Of a stretch of 64,000 nucleotides of DNA, positions 18,018 through 26,493 are shown piece after piece. Made by a program: the position numbers and the translations under genes. Location of the stretch: contig NC_013929.1 of NCBI RefSeq assembly GCF_000091305.1, forward strand, positions 6,820,001-6,884,000, read 5' to 3'. Positions within the stretch are counted from its first letter, which is position 1; every line of letters starts with the position of its first letter. The notes beneath the pieces were generated by a model. It ran no database searches. It had not been told where the DNA came from and saw only the letters and a list, made by a program, of their open reading frames with translations. This stretch comes from Streptomyces scabiei 87.22 (lineage in GTDB: Bacteria > Actinomycetota > Actinomycetes > Streptomycetales > Streptomycetaceae).

Positions 18018-18356
18018 TCAGAGCGCGTCGGGACCCCGCTCGCCCGTCCGCACCCGTACGACCGTCTCCACCGGCAGCGCCCACACCTTGCCGTCGCCGA
18101 TCTTCCCGGTGTGGGCGGCCTTCACGATCGCGTCGATCACGGCGTCCGAGTCGGCGTCCTCGACGACGATCTCGATCCGGACCTTGGGCACGAGGTCCAC
18201 CTGGTACTCGGCGCCCCGGTACACCTCGGTGTGGCCGCGCTGCCGGCCGTAGCCGCTGGCCTCGCTGACGGTCAGACCGTGGACGCCCATCTCCTGCAGG
18301 GCGGTCTTGACCGCGTCGAGGCGGTACGGCTTGACGATCGCGGTGATGAGTCTCAT
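18018..18356 (-). CDS. glnK: Nitrogen regulatory protein PII (GlnK)
   Basis: The 112-residue PII protein has the standard start MRLITAIVKPYRLDAVK, the T-loop RGHTEVYRGAEYQVD with the modifiable Tyr51, and the C-terminal VRVRTGERG. PII binds ATP/ADP and 2-oxoglutarate and blocks the AmtB channel. It follows amtB with only two bases between stop and start. In characterised streptomycetes the amtB-glnK pair is followed by glnD, encoding the modifying enzyme; here glnD is absent and the next gene is convergent. Confidence 0.95.
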   Translation of the reverse strand: MRLITAIVKPYRLDAVKTALQEMGVHGLTVSEASGYGRQRGHTEVYRGAEYQVDLVPKVRIEIVVEDADSDAVIDAIVKAAHTGKIGDGKVWALPVETVVRVRTGERGPDAL

Positions 18357-18358
18357 GC

Positions 18359-19729
18359 CTATGCCTTCTGCGTGGAGGACGTGGAGGACGTGGAGGACGT
18401 GGACGACGGCGAGGCGACGGACGCGCCGACGGGGGCGCCGTGGCCCAGGACGCCGTGATCGTATGCCGTCTCGGCGTGCACCGTAAGGTCGAGACCGGTG
18501 TGCTCGTGCTCCTCCTCAGCGCGGAAGCCCAGCACCTTGTCGATCACCCTCCCGATGCCGCACGTGACGGCGAACGCGTACGCCCCGACGGCGGCCACGG
18601 CGACCAGCTGCCTGCCGAGCTGGCCGAACCCGCCGCCGTACAGCAGCCCCTCGGCCCCGCCCGTCATCGACCGGGCGGCGAAGACACCGATCAGGACCGT
18701 GCCGATGACGCCGCCGACGAGGTGGACACCGACGACGTCGAGCGAGTCGTCGTAGTTCAGCCGGAACTTCCAGCCCACCGCGTAGGAGCAGACCACACCG
18801 GCGGCCAGGCCGATGACCAGCGCGCCCAGCAGCGAGACCGAGCCGCAGGACGGGGTGATGGCGACCAGGCCCGCGACCGCGCCGGAGGCCGCGCCCAGCG
18901 TCGTCGGGTGGCCGTCGCGCTTCTGCTCGACGAAGAGCCAGCCGAGCAGACCGGTGCAGCCGGCGGCGAGGGTGTTGAGGAACGCGGCGGCGGCCAGGCC
19001 GTTGGCGCCGAGCGCGGAGCCGGCGTTGAAGCCGAACCAGCCGAACCAGAGCAGGCCCGCGCCCAGCATGACCATGGGCAGGTTGTGCGGACGCATCGCG
19101 TCCTTCTTGAAGCCGAGCCGCGGCCCGAGGACCAGGCAGAGGGCGAGTCCCGAGGCGCCGGAGGTGACCTCGACCGGCAGGCCGCCCGCGAAGTCGAGGG
19201 CACCGAGACCGTCGAGGATCCAGCCGCCCGGCCCCCACACCCAGTGGGCGACCGGAACGTATACGAGCAGCGTCCACACCGGCACGAAGACCAGCCAGGC
19301 CCCGAACTTCGCCCGGTCCGCGATCGCGCCGCTGATCAGCGCGGCCGTGATGACCGCGAAGGTGAGCTGGAAGGTGGCGAAGAGGAGGGTCGGGACCGTG
19401 CCGTGGACGTCGGCGGGGCCGAGGTCGGCCATGCCGAGATGGTCGAGGCCGCCGACCAGTCCGCCGAAGGCGTCGTCCCCGAAGGCGAGCGAGTATCCGG
19501 CGGCCAGCCAGACCACGGTGACCAGCGCGATCGACACGAAGCTCATCATCAGCATGTTGAGGACGCTCTTCGTCCGCACCATGCCGCCGTAGAACAGGGC
19601 CAGGCCCGGGGTCATCAGCAGGACGAGGGCGGTGGCGGCGAGCAGCCAGGCGGTGTCGCCGGTGTCGACGGACGGCGCGGCGATGGCCGGCGCGGCGAGC
19701 GGCGCGGCGAGGGGCGCGGCGAGGGTCAC
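18359..19729 (-). CDS. amtB: Ammonium transporter AmtB
   Basis: The 456-residue membrane protein has eleven predicted helices and Amt signatures: LALFYGGMVRTKSVLNMLMMSF, the periplasmic vestibule region VAHWVWGPGGWI with the twin-histidine His, and DDSLDVVGVHLVGG with the second His. The first 20 residues are low-complexity (repeated LAAP), so the GTG start is uncertain. The C-terminus ends in four SST repeats encoded by a 9-base tandem repeat at 18372-18407. It is first gene of an operon with glnK. A GlnR-like box lies 56 bases upstream. Confidence 0.93.
   Translation of the reverse strand: MTLAAPLAAPLAAPAIAAPSVDTGDTAWLLAATALVLLMTPGLALFYGGMVRTKSVLNMLMMSFVSIALVTVVWLAAGYSLAFGDDAFGGLVGGLDHLGMADLGPADVHGTVPTLLFATFQLTFAVITAALISGAIADRAKFGAWLVFVPVWTLLVYVPVAHWVWGPGGWILDGLGALDFAGGLPVEVTSGASGLALCLVLGPRLGFKKDAMRPHNLPMVMLGAGLLWFGWFGFNAGSALGANGLAAAAFLNTLAAGCTGLLGWLFVEQKRDGHPTTLGAASGAVAGLVAITPSCGSVSLLGALVIGLAAGVVCSYAVGWKFRLNYDDSLDVVGVHLVGGVIGTVLIGVFAARSMTGGAEGLLYGGGFGQLGRQLVAVAAVGAYAFAVTCGIGRVIDKVLGFRAEEEHEHTGLDLTVHAETAYDHGVLGHGAPVGASVASPSSTSSTSSTSSTQKA
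18372..18407. repeat. GTGGAGGAC tandem repeat in the 3' end of amtB
   Basis: Three perfect 9-base units plus GTGGACGAC encode a repeated Ser-Ser-Thr tail in the cytoplasmic end of AmtB. Copy number is likely to vary between strains. Confidence 0.85.
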
Positions 19730-19785
19730 GGTCGGCAGGACCTTTCTCGGGCGGGCGGGGGCTCGTCAGAGGGTGATCGGCGTGC

Positions 19786-19823
19786 GTTTCCGGACGCGCA
19801 CAAGTGTGTTTCGGTGACGTTTC
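19786..19823 (-). promoter_or_regulatory. GlnR-type box upstream of amtB
   Basis: On the minus strand, four pentamers occur at exact 11-base steps: GAAAC (19819-19823), GAAAC (19808-19812), GTGCG (19797-19801) and GAAAC (19786-19790). This matches the published Streptomyces GlnR layout GTnAC-N6-GAAAC-N6-GTnAC-N6-GAAAC, with weak a-sites and perfect b-sites. A further GAAAC at 19835-19839 is off the register. Nitrogen-limitation control of amtB-glnK by GlnR follows as an inference. Confidence 0.7.
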
Positions 19824-19900
19824 GTTGCGTGGGGGTTTCGGAAAGCTCACCGTCGGTGCCGGGTGCGGCGGGGCTCCGTGGATCAGGGAGAATGGGCGCC

Positions 19901-20854
19901 ATGAGCGTCCGTACCCAGTCATCCGAGCAGCCGGCCGAGGCCGCCCACCGCGCCGGCTTCGCCTGCTTCGTGGGCCGCCCCAACGCGGGCAAGTCCACCC
20001 TCACGAACGCTCTGGTCGGCCAGAAGGTGGCGATCACGGCCGATCAGCCGCAGACCACGCGGCACACCGTACGGGGCATCGTGCACCGGCCGGACGCCCA
20101 GCTGATCCTGGTCGACACCCCCGGCCTCCACAAGCCGCGCACGCTGCTCGGCCAGCGTCTGAACGACGTGGTCCGCACGACGTGGGCCGAGGTCGACGTG
20201 ATCGGCTTCTGTCTGCCCGCGAACGAGAAGCTCGGCCCCGGCGACCGCTTCATCGCGAAGGAACTGGCGTCCATCAAGAAGACGCCGAAGATCGCGATCG
20301 TCACGAAGACCGACCTCGTGGAGAGCAAGCAGCTCGCCGAGCAGCTGATCGCCATCGACCAGCTCGGCAAGGAGCTGGGCTTCGAGTGGGCCGAGATCGT
20401 GCCCGTCTCGGCGGTCGCCGACAAGCAGGTGGACCTGCTGGCCGACCTGCTGGTCCCGCTGCTGCCGGAGGGGCCCGCGCTCTACCCCGAGGGCGACCTC
20501 ACCGACGAGCCCGAGCAGGTCATGATCGCCGAGCTGATCCGCGAGGCGGCCCTGGAGGGCGTCCGCGACGAGCTGCCCCACTCCATCGCCGTGGTCGTCG
20601 AGGAGATGCTGCCCCGCGAGGACCGCCCGGCCGACCGGCCCCTGCTGGACATCCACGCCTTCGTCTACATCGAGCGTCCCAGCCAGAAGGGCATCATCAT
20701 CGGCCCCAAGGGCAAGCGCCTGAAGGAGGTCGGCATCAAGTCCCGCAAGCAGATCGAGGCGCTGCTCGGCACTCCGGTGTTCCTGGACCTCCATGTGAAG
20801 GTGGCCAAGGACTGGCAGCGGGACCCGCGCCAGCTGCGCAAGCTGGGCTTCTGA
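19901..20854 (+). CDS. era: GTPase Era
   Basis: The 317-residue protein has a Ras-like GTPase domain (G1 GRPNAGKST, G3 DTPGL, G4 TKTDL) and a C-terminal KH domain with KGIIIGPKGKRLKEVG. Era binds the 3' end of 16S rRNA in small-subunit assembly, in keeping with ybeY upstream. Two in-frame ATGs exist, at 19892 and 19901. I chose 19901 because GAGAAT at 19888-19893 stands seven bases before it (leaderless) and AGGGAG would be too close to 19892. A terminator hairpin follows the stop. Confidence 0.95.
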   Translation: MSVRTQSSEQPAEAAHRAGFACFVGRPNAGKSTLTNALVGQKVAITADQPQTTRHTVRGIVHRPDAQLILVDTPGLHKPRTLLGQRLNDVVRTTWAEVDVIGFCLPANEKLGPGDRFIAKELASIKKTPKIAIVTKTDLVESKQLAEQLIAIDQLGKELGFEWAEIVPVSAVADKQVDLLADLLVPLLPEGPALYPEGDLTDEPEQVMIAELIREAALEGVRDELPHSIAVVVEEMLPREDRPADRPLLDIHAFVYIERPSQKGIIIGPKGKRLKEVGIKSRKQIEALLGTPVFLDLHVKVAKDWQRDPRQLRKLGF

Positions 20855-20869
20855 CGGAGCGGGGACACG

Positions 20870-20909
20870 CAGGGGCGCCGTGGCGAAACCGGCGCCCCTG
20901 TTCTTCCCT
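20870..20909 (+). terminator. Rho-independent terminator of era
   Basis: CAGGGGCGCC (20870-20879) pairs perfectly with GGCGCCCCTG (20891-20900) over an 11-base loop, followed by the T-rich TTCTTCCCT. Confidence 0.8.
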
Positions 20910-20912
20910 GTA

Positions 20913-20930
20913 CTGGTCAAATTTGACTAG
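20913..20930. promoter_or_regulatory. Palindromic operator CTGGTCAAATTTGACTAG in a leaderless promoter
   Basis: The 18-base palindrome has one mismatch and a perfect 12-base core GTCAAATTTGAC. Its right end merges with TAGAGT (20928-20933), a -10-like hexamer six bases before the ATG at 20940. A repressor bound here would block the promoter. Confidence 0.6.
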
Positions 20931-20939
20931 AGTGGAGGG

Positions 20940-21650
20940 ATGGGTGAGAAGACGATTCCGATCCTTCCCTGCCGGACCCTCCAGCCCGTGCTGGACTTCT
21001 ACGAGGCCCTCGGCTTCGAGGTGACCTTGCGACAGCGCAGTCCCAACCCGTACGCGGTGGTGGAACGAGGTGAGGTGGAGCTGCAGTTCTTCGGGCTGAA
21101 GTCGTTCGATCCCGCGAGCTCGTTCAGCACGTGCTACGTGGTCACGGACGACGTCGACGGCCTGTACACGGCCTTCAGGGCCGGGCTCAAGGAGACGTAC
21201 GGGCGGATCCCGACCCGGGGGCTGCCCCGGCTCGGGCCGCTGAAGGACATGTCGTACGGCATGCGGCAGTTCCTGATGACCGACCCGGGCGGCAACTGCA
21301 TACGCGTCGGGCAGCCGACGAGCACGGACCAGAGCTACCGGCCCGCCCCGAAGGAGACCTTCGCGCGGGCCCTGCACCACGCGTCCCTGCTGGCGGACTC
21401 CAAGGACGACCCGGCGGCCGCGGCACGGGTGATCGACCGGGTGCTGGCGCTCGACGACCGGCCGGCCCCACCCCAGCTGCTGCGGCTGCTCGTGCTGCGG
21501 GGCGACATCGCCGTCCGGCTCGGCGACGAGGAGACGGCCGCCGCCGTGCTCGAACGGGCCGGGGCGGTCCCGCTCACCGACGGGCAGCGGGACACCGTCC
21601 ACGACGCGCTGGCGCGGCTGGAGGACCTGCGGGGGCGGGGCCCGGTGTGA
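20940..21650 (+). CDS. VOC-domain protein with helical repeat tail
   Basis: The 236-residue protein has an N-terminal bleomycin-resistance-like VOC module (MGEKTIPILPCRTLQPVLDFYEALGFEV to FLMTDPGGNCIRVGQ, 1-123). A C-terminal helical region of about 100 residues (ALHHASLLADSKDD, LRLLVLRGDIAVRLGDEETAAAVLERA) reads like two TPR hairpins. The fusion is uncommon for VOC proteins. It may bind a small toxic ligand. The GGAGG lies too close to the ATG for initiation on a leadered mRNA, whereas TAGAGT six bases upstream supports a leaderless transcript under a palindromic operator. Confidence 0.82.
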   Translation: MGEKTIPILPCRTLQPVLDFYEALGFEVTLRQRSPNPYAVVERGEVELQFFGLKSFDPASSFSTCYVVTDDVDGLYTAFRAGLKETYGRIPTRGLPRLGPLKDMSYGMRQFLMTDPGGNCIRVGQPTSTDQSYRPAPKETFARALHHASLLADSKDDPAAAARVIDRVLALDDRPAPPQLLRLLVLRGDIAVRLGDEETAAAVLERAGAVPLTDGQRDTVHDALARLEDLRGRGPV

Positions 21651-21655
21651 AAAAA

Positions 21656-21685
21656 GCCGCCGCCCCGGTTCTCCGGGGCGGCGGC
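21656..21685. terminator. 13-bp terminator shared by the VOC and deiminase genes
   Basis: GCCGCCGCCCCGG (21656-21668) pairs perfectly with 21673-21685 over TTCT. A run of A just left of it (21650-21655) gives a T-run on the minus strand, so it is a classic intrinsic terminator for the minus-strand deiminase gene. It begins just after the VOC stop. Confidence 0.85.
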
Positions 21686-21718
21686 GGGTGTCTCACACGG
21701 GTCGGGCGGAGGTGAGGG

Positions 21719-23725
21719 CTAGCGCGTCCACCAGGCCGCCGAGGTGCTGCGCAGGGTGTTCGTACCGCAGTGGATCTCGCCCATGCCCAGGTGGTACGTC
21801 TCCCAGTCGTCGAGGTACGACACCTTCATGCCGGCGGCGGTGTACGCGGCCGTCACCGCCTCGGTGAAGATGTCCTTGCCGCCGATGACCGGGCCCCACT
21901 GGCGCGGGGCGAGGTAGTGGGTGCGGCTGAGGACGATGCCGTTGACGGCGCCGGGGACGTAGGCGCTGGTCATCACGGAGGGCGCGGGGGCCGCCGGGGA
22001 GGCCGCCGCCGAGCTGTCGGGCGTCAGGGCGCCCTGGTCCGCCGCCCGGTCGTCGAGCCGGCGCTGCTGGCCGTAGTCCCGTGCGGCTTCGGGCAGTTCG
22101 GCTCCGGCGCCGAGGCGGGTCAGCCGGGGCAGACGCAGCTTCTCGTCGCCGCCCGACTGCGACTCGCCGACCATCTCCCGGCCCCGGGTGTAGAGCGCCG
22201 GGACGCGGACGACCTCGGCGTCCGTGACGCCCGTCTCGCGCTGGAGCACCGCGAGGTTCTCCTCGATGCGGCGCGTGGCGAGGTTGTTGTCGGAGACCAG
22301 GTGCTTGGAGCCGAGCGCCTCGGAGATGCTCTCCCAGGGGACGCCCGGCAGCGAGAACATCGACGTGGAGCCGTGGCCCGCCGCCTTCGCGTCACGCAGC
22401 AGCTTCAGGCCCGCGGCGGGGTCGGCGATCGCGATCTTCCAGCCGCGCGGGGTGTCGGCGGGCAGGAACTGCACGAACTCGTCGACGTGGCCGACGTGCA
22501 GCCAGGACGTGTCGAGGAACAGCGGGTCCTGCAGCCCCTGCGACTTCAGGAACGTCCGCATCACCTTCGCCGGCTTGGAGCCGGTGTCCGGGCGCTGGCC
22601 CATGATGATCCGGCCCGCCGGGTAGGAGCGGTCGCCCTGCGCGTAGGGCGGAATGGTCTCCAGGTTGCCCATGGAGTTGAGCGTCCACTCCTCCGAGTCC
22701 TTGCGGCCCGTCACCTGCACGGCACCGATGTTCGGACCGCGCATCTTCTCGAACAGCTCCCGGCCGGCCTCCCGGTCCAGCTGGGCGGAGCGGAGCATCA
22801 CCCGCATGGCCTGCCGCTTGCCGTCCGCGCCGGTCATGCTGACGTACGCCGGCTCGACGAAGTCCTGGGCCCAGATGTCGCCGTACTTGGTGAAGTTCAC
22901 GGTCGGCTTGGTGATGCCGGCGCTCTTGGCGGCCTTGTCCAGACCCTCGCGGAACACGCGGTTGAGTTTCGCGTAGCCGCCGTGGTCGCTGCCGGAGATC
23001 TTGGTGACCAGCATCTGCTGGGCGTTCTGCAGGTGGTGGTGGGTCAGCAGCGGGGCCACGCGCAGGGTCACGGAGTCGGCGGTGGTGCCCTTGGAGGACG
23101 TCACGGTCAGCCGGACCCGGGCCGTGCCGTCCCACTTCGCGGTGTCCCGGATCACGTCACGGGCCTCGACGCCGAACTCGACGCCGGCCTTCAGCTCGGC
23201 CCGCGACAGCCGGGTCTTCGCCGTGACCGGCTCCCACTTGGTGCCCCGCTTGACGAACACCCGGGTCTGCGCGGCGCCCGCCGTGACCTTCACGGTGCCC
23301 TGCGCCCCGGCGGGGACGCCCGCCATCGGCACGGACCGCACACGGGCCAGGTCGGCGGCGTCGGCGGTGCCGTTCACCTTGGTGTCGGAGGCGTCGTTGC
23401 AGGCGGCCAGCTTGGCGTCCGAGAGGGGCTTGCCCTTCGGGCCGGTCACCGGGCAGCGCTTGGTGTCGTCGTCGATGTTGGGCAGCATCAGCGCGCCCCG
23501 GGCGACGGTCCAGCCGTTCTCGCCGGCGGTGTCGGTGGTGCCGGTGACGTCGACGTTCCCGTCCCGGTTCGTGTCCACGCGCAGATCGGTCGGGGGCGCC
23601 CCGGCCGCGAACGCCGAGGGCGCCGCCAGCGAGGGCGTCGCGAGCAGCGTGCCGGACACCGCCAGCACGGCTATCGCCTGCCGTGCGGAGCGGGTTCGGA
23701 GTGGTCTGGTTGAACGCGTAGGCAC
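21719..23725 (-). CDS. Secreted protein-arginine deiminase (PAD family)
   Basis: The 668-residue protein has a signal peptide (cut near SAFAA-GAPP), a Ca-loop-like DTNRDGNVD segment, a beta-rich middle region and a C-terminal PAD catalytic domain. All four catalytic positions of vertebrate PADs are visible: Asp288 in IWAQD (PAD4 D350 site), His413 and Asp415 in HVDEF (H471, D473) and Cys653 in GEIHCGTN (C645). NSMGNLETIPP matches the PAD substrate-loop region. The predicted reaction turns peptidyl-arginine into citrulline outside the cell, probably needing calcium. It is unrelated to Porphyromonas PPAD. A strong terminator follows. Confidence 0.9.
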   Translation of the reverse strand: MPTRSTRPLRTRSARQAIAVLAVSGTLLATPSLAAPSAFAAGAPPTDLRVDTNRDGNVDVTGTTDTAGENGWTVARGALMLPNIDDDTKRCPVTGPKGKPLSDAKLAACNDASDTKVNGTADAADLARVRSVPMAGVPAGAQGTVKVTAGAAQTRVFVKRGTKWEPVTAKTRLSRAELKAGVEFGVEARDVIRDTAKWDGTARVRLTVTSSKGTTADSVTLRVAPLLTHHHLQNAQQMLVTKISGSDHGGYAKLNRVFREGLDKAAKSAGITKPTVNFTKYGDIWAQDFVEPAYVSMTGADGKRQAMRVMLRSAQLDREAGRELFEKMRGPNIGAVQVTGRKDSEEWTLNSMGNLETIPPYAQGDRSYPAGRIIMGQRPDTGSKPAKVMRTFLKSQGLQDPLFLDTSWLHVGHVDEFVQFLPADTPRGWKIAIADPAAGLKLLRDAKAAGHGSTSMFSLPGVPWESISEALGSKHLVSDNNLATRRIEENLAVLQRETGVTDAEVVRVPALYTRGREMVGESQSGGDEKLRLPRLTRLGAGAELPEAARDYGQQRRLDDRAADQGALTPDSSAAASPAAPAPSVMTSAYVPGAVNGIVLSRTHYLAPRQWGPVIGGKDIFTEAVTAAYTAAGMKVSYLDDWETYHLGMGEIHCGTNTLRSTSAAWWTR

Positions 23726-23908
23726 AGAGCGTCCCTTCGGCGGCGAGCGTGGTCAGCACGGAAGACGTACGGAGGGACCGATCCGTTGTCTGTGAACGGC
23801 CTGTGCGTCACGTGATCTGGCGCACTCGCCCGTGTGACGCACCGCACTCCGCCCGTGAACCGCCGTACCCCGCCCGCCGATCCACCGCGCCGCCCCCGCC
23901 CGCGGGGT

Positions 23909-25162
23909 CTACTCCACCGAGCGGATCCGCCCCACGAACACCGCCCCCGCCAGCCCGATCACCGCCGCCACCACGTACAGCACCCGGTAGCCGCCCAGAT
24001 ACGTCACGATCGGCGCGGCCAGCACCGGGGCGGCCACCTGCGGAAGGGAGTTGGCCACGTTGATGACGCCCAGGTCCTTGCCCCGGTCGAGGGCCTTCGG
24101 CAGCACGTCGGTCATCAGGGCGAAGTCGACCGAGGTGAACACCCCGAAGCCCAGTCCGAGCAGGGCCGAGGCGACGAGCGCGCCCGGCCAGGTCGGCCAC
24201 AGGGCGATGAGCCCGGTCGCGCCCGCCATCAGCATCCCCGACCAGTACACGAACGGCTTGCGCCGCCCCACCCGGTCCGACCACACCCCGGAGACCACCA
24301 CGGTCGCCAGCAGCGTCGAGGCGTTCACCACCGTGAGGATGAGCACGCCCTCCTCCGGGTCGGGGTACCCGACGCGGTCCCGCAGATAGAACAGCAGGTA
24401 GAGCAGGCCGAGGCTGTTGCTCAGGTTGATCAGGAAGCGCGTCAGCCACGCCCAGGCGAAGTCCGGGTACCGCCGTGGGCTCAGCCAGAAGCCCGTCAGG
24501 AACCCGCGCCACGACCACACCGGGCGCGCCGCCACGGGCAGCCGCTGGTCCCGGTGGCCCAGGACGTACGGCAGCACGCCCGCCAGGGTGAACACCGCGC
24601 ACGCCGCGTACCCCGCGCCGACGCCCCCGCCGAGCGTCGCCAGCCCCGTGCCGCCGACCACGCCCACGATCTGCGCCGCCCCCAGCCAGCCGCCCACCGC
24701 GCCGCGTTGCAGCCGGGGCACCCGGTCCGGGACCGCCGCCGTGACCGCCGCCCAGGACGCGTTCAGCGTCAGCTGCACCAGACACCAGCCGACCGCCATC
24801 GTCCACAGCCCGCCCGCGCCCGCGAGCAGCAGCAGCGACACCGCCCCGCCCGCCGACCCGGCCACGATCCAGGGCGTACGGCGGCCCCAGCGGGACGTCG
24901 TCCGGTCCGACAGCGCCCCGAACAGCGGGGTGGCCAGCAGCGAGACGACCGCCCCGGCGCCGGTCACCCACGCCAGCATCGTCTCCTTCGACATGCCGGC
25001 GCCGGGCGCGAAGTCCTCCGCCTGGGAGGCCAGCAGGATCTGCAGCGGGCCGTACCAGCCCACCCAGATCGCCCCGTTGGCCAGCGCCAGGGCGGAGGTC
25101 CAGCCCCCGCCGACCCGCTCGACGGGCTCGGCGAGGGCCTCCGTCGGTCGTGTGGTCGTCAT
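23909..25162 (-). CDS. MFS transporter, probably for a beta-glucoside
   Basis: The 417-residue protein has twelve predicted helices. The family motif GALSDRTTSRWGRRTPWIVAG after helix 2 (D-R-T-x-x-R-W-G-R-R-x-P) is typical of the GPH/sugar-porter-like MFS branch. The ATG overlaps the stop of the upstream GH1 beta-glucosidase gene by four bases, so import of a glucoside followed by its hydrolysis in the cytosol is the likely joint role. Substrate not determinable. Confidence 0.85.
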   Translation of the reverse strand: MTTTRPTEALAEPVERVGGGWTSALALANGAIWVGWYGPLQILLASQAEDFAPGAGMSKETMLAWVTGAGAVVSLLATPLFGALSDRTTSRWGRRTPWIVAGSAGGAVSLLLLAGAGGLWTMAVGWCLVQLTLNASWAAVTAAVPDRVPRLQRGAVGGWLGAAQIVGVVGGTGLATLGGGVGAGYAACAVFTLAGVLPYVLGHRDQRLPVAARPVWSWRGFLTGFWLSPRRYPDFAWAWLTRFLINLSNSLGLLYLLFYLRDRVGYPDPEEGVLILTVVNASTLLATVVVSGVWSDRVGRRKPFVYWSGMLMAGATGLIALWPTWPGALVASALLGLGFGVFTSVDFALMTDVLPKALDRGKDLGVINVANSLPQVAAPVLAAPIVTYLGGYRVLYVVAAVIGLAGAVFVGRIRSVE

Positions 25163-26493
25163 GCTCTGCTCTGGGCCCGCAGCAGGTCCCGGTACCAGGC
25201 GTACGACGCCTTCGGGGTCCGCTCCTGCGTCGCGAAGTCCACGTGGACCAGACCGAACCGGCGCGCGTACCCCTCGGCCCACTCGAAGTTGTCGAGCAGG
25301 GACCACACGAAGTAGCCGCGGACGTCGACGCCCGCCGCGACCGCCTCGTGCAGGGCCCGCACATGGCCGTCCAGGTAGGCGATGCGCTCCTGGTCGTCGA
25401 GTCCCTCGTAGGAGCAGCCGTTCTCGGTGATGACGATCGGGGGCAGCCGGTCGCCGTAGCGCTCACGGAACGTGGTGAGGAGTTCGGTGAGGCCCGCGGG
25501 GACCACCGGCCAGCCGAAGTCGGTCGTCGGGGCGCCCTCGATCTCCTTGACCGTGAACGGGAGTTCGGCCGGAATCGTGATGCCGCCGAACTCGATGTCC
25601 TCGCCCTCGGGCGCCCCGACCCGGGTCGGGGCGTAGTAGTTGACGCCGTACCAGTCCAGGGGCTCGGAGATGATCTTCAGATCGGAGCCGATGTCCGTCC
25701 CCGGCATCAGCTCGCCGATCCCCTCCGGGTATTCACCGAGGATGATCGGCTCCGCGAAGAGGCGGTTGAGGAGCAGGTCGTAGAAGCCGGCCGCCTCGAC
25801 GTCGGCCTGTGCCTCCGACGCCGCCCAGGTCGGCCCGTGCGAGTTGGCGATGCCGATGTCGGTGACCCCGGCCGCGCGCAGGGCCCGGACGGCCAGGCCG
25901 TGGCCCAGCAGCTGGTGGTGGGCGGCCGGGAGCGCGTCGAACATCAGCTGCTTGCCCGGCGCGTGGGTGCCGAGGGCGTGGCCCAGCAGGGTGTGCTCGG
26001 CGGGCTCGTTGATGGTGATCCACTTGGTGGCGCGGTCGCCGAGCCGGGCGGCCACGACGGCGGCGTACTCGGCGAACCGCTCGGCGGTGTCCCGGTTCAG
26101 CCAGCCGCCCGCCTCCTCCAGCGACGACGGCAGGTCCCAGTGGAAGAGGGTCGGCACGGGGCGTACGCCCGCGCCCACCAGCTCGTCCACCAGGCGGTCG
26201 TAGAAGTCGAGCCCGCCGGGCGAGTTCACCCGGGTCCAGGAGACCGAGAAGCGGTACGCGCCCACGCCCAGGTCGCGCAGGAGGGCCACGTCCTCGGGGT
26301 AGCGGTGGAAGTGGTCGCAGGCCACCTCCGCCGTCGAGCCGTCCTTGACGTGCCCCGCCCCGGCCGTGAAGGCGTCCCACACGGACGACTCGCGCTCGGC
26401 CGCGGCCCCCTCGATCTGGTGCGCGGAGGTCGAGACGCCCCACAGGAAGCCTGCCGGGAACTGGGGTATCGGGTTCGTCGGAATCGTCGCCAT
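25159..26493 (-). CDS. GH1 family beta-glucosidase
   Basis: The 444-residue enzyme has the GH1 barrel signatures: N-terminal FLWGVSTSAHQIEGA, acid/base Glu in TINEPAEH (about 163) and nucleophile Glu in IVITENGCSYE (about 353), with WSLLDNFEWAEGY near the end. It has no signal peptide, so it acts on imported beta-glucosides. The start at 26493 is favoured over 26529 because GATGAT stands six bases before it with TTGACT 18 bases further up, which fits a leaderless promoter. It is the first gene of an operon with the MFS porter. Confidence 0.93.
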   Translation of the reverse strand: MATIPTNPIPQFPAGFLWGVSTSAHQIEGAAAERESSVWDAFTAGAGHVKDGSTAEVACDHFHRYPEDVALLRDLGVGAYRFSVSWTRVNSPGGLDFYDRLVDELVGAGVRPVPTLFHWDLPSSLEEAGGWLNRDTAERFAEYAAVVAARLGDRATKWITINEPAEHTLLGHALGTHAPGKQLMFDALPAAHHQLLGHGLAVRALRAAGVTDIGIANSHGPTWAASEAQADVEAAGFYDLLLNRLFAEPIILGEYPEGIGELMPGTDIGSDLKIISEPLDWYGVNYYAPTRVGAPEGEDIEFGGITIPAELPFTVKEIEGAPTTDFGWPVVPAGLTELLTTFRERYGDRLPPIVITENGCSYEGLDDQERIAYLDGHVRALHEAVAAGVDVRGYFVWSLLDNFEWAEGYARRFGLVHVDFATQERTPKASYAWYRDLLRAQSRA

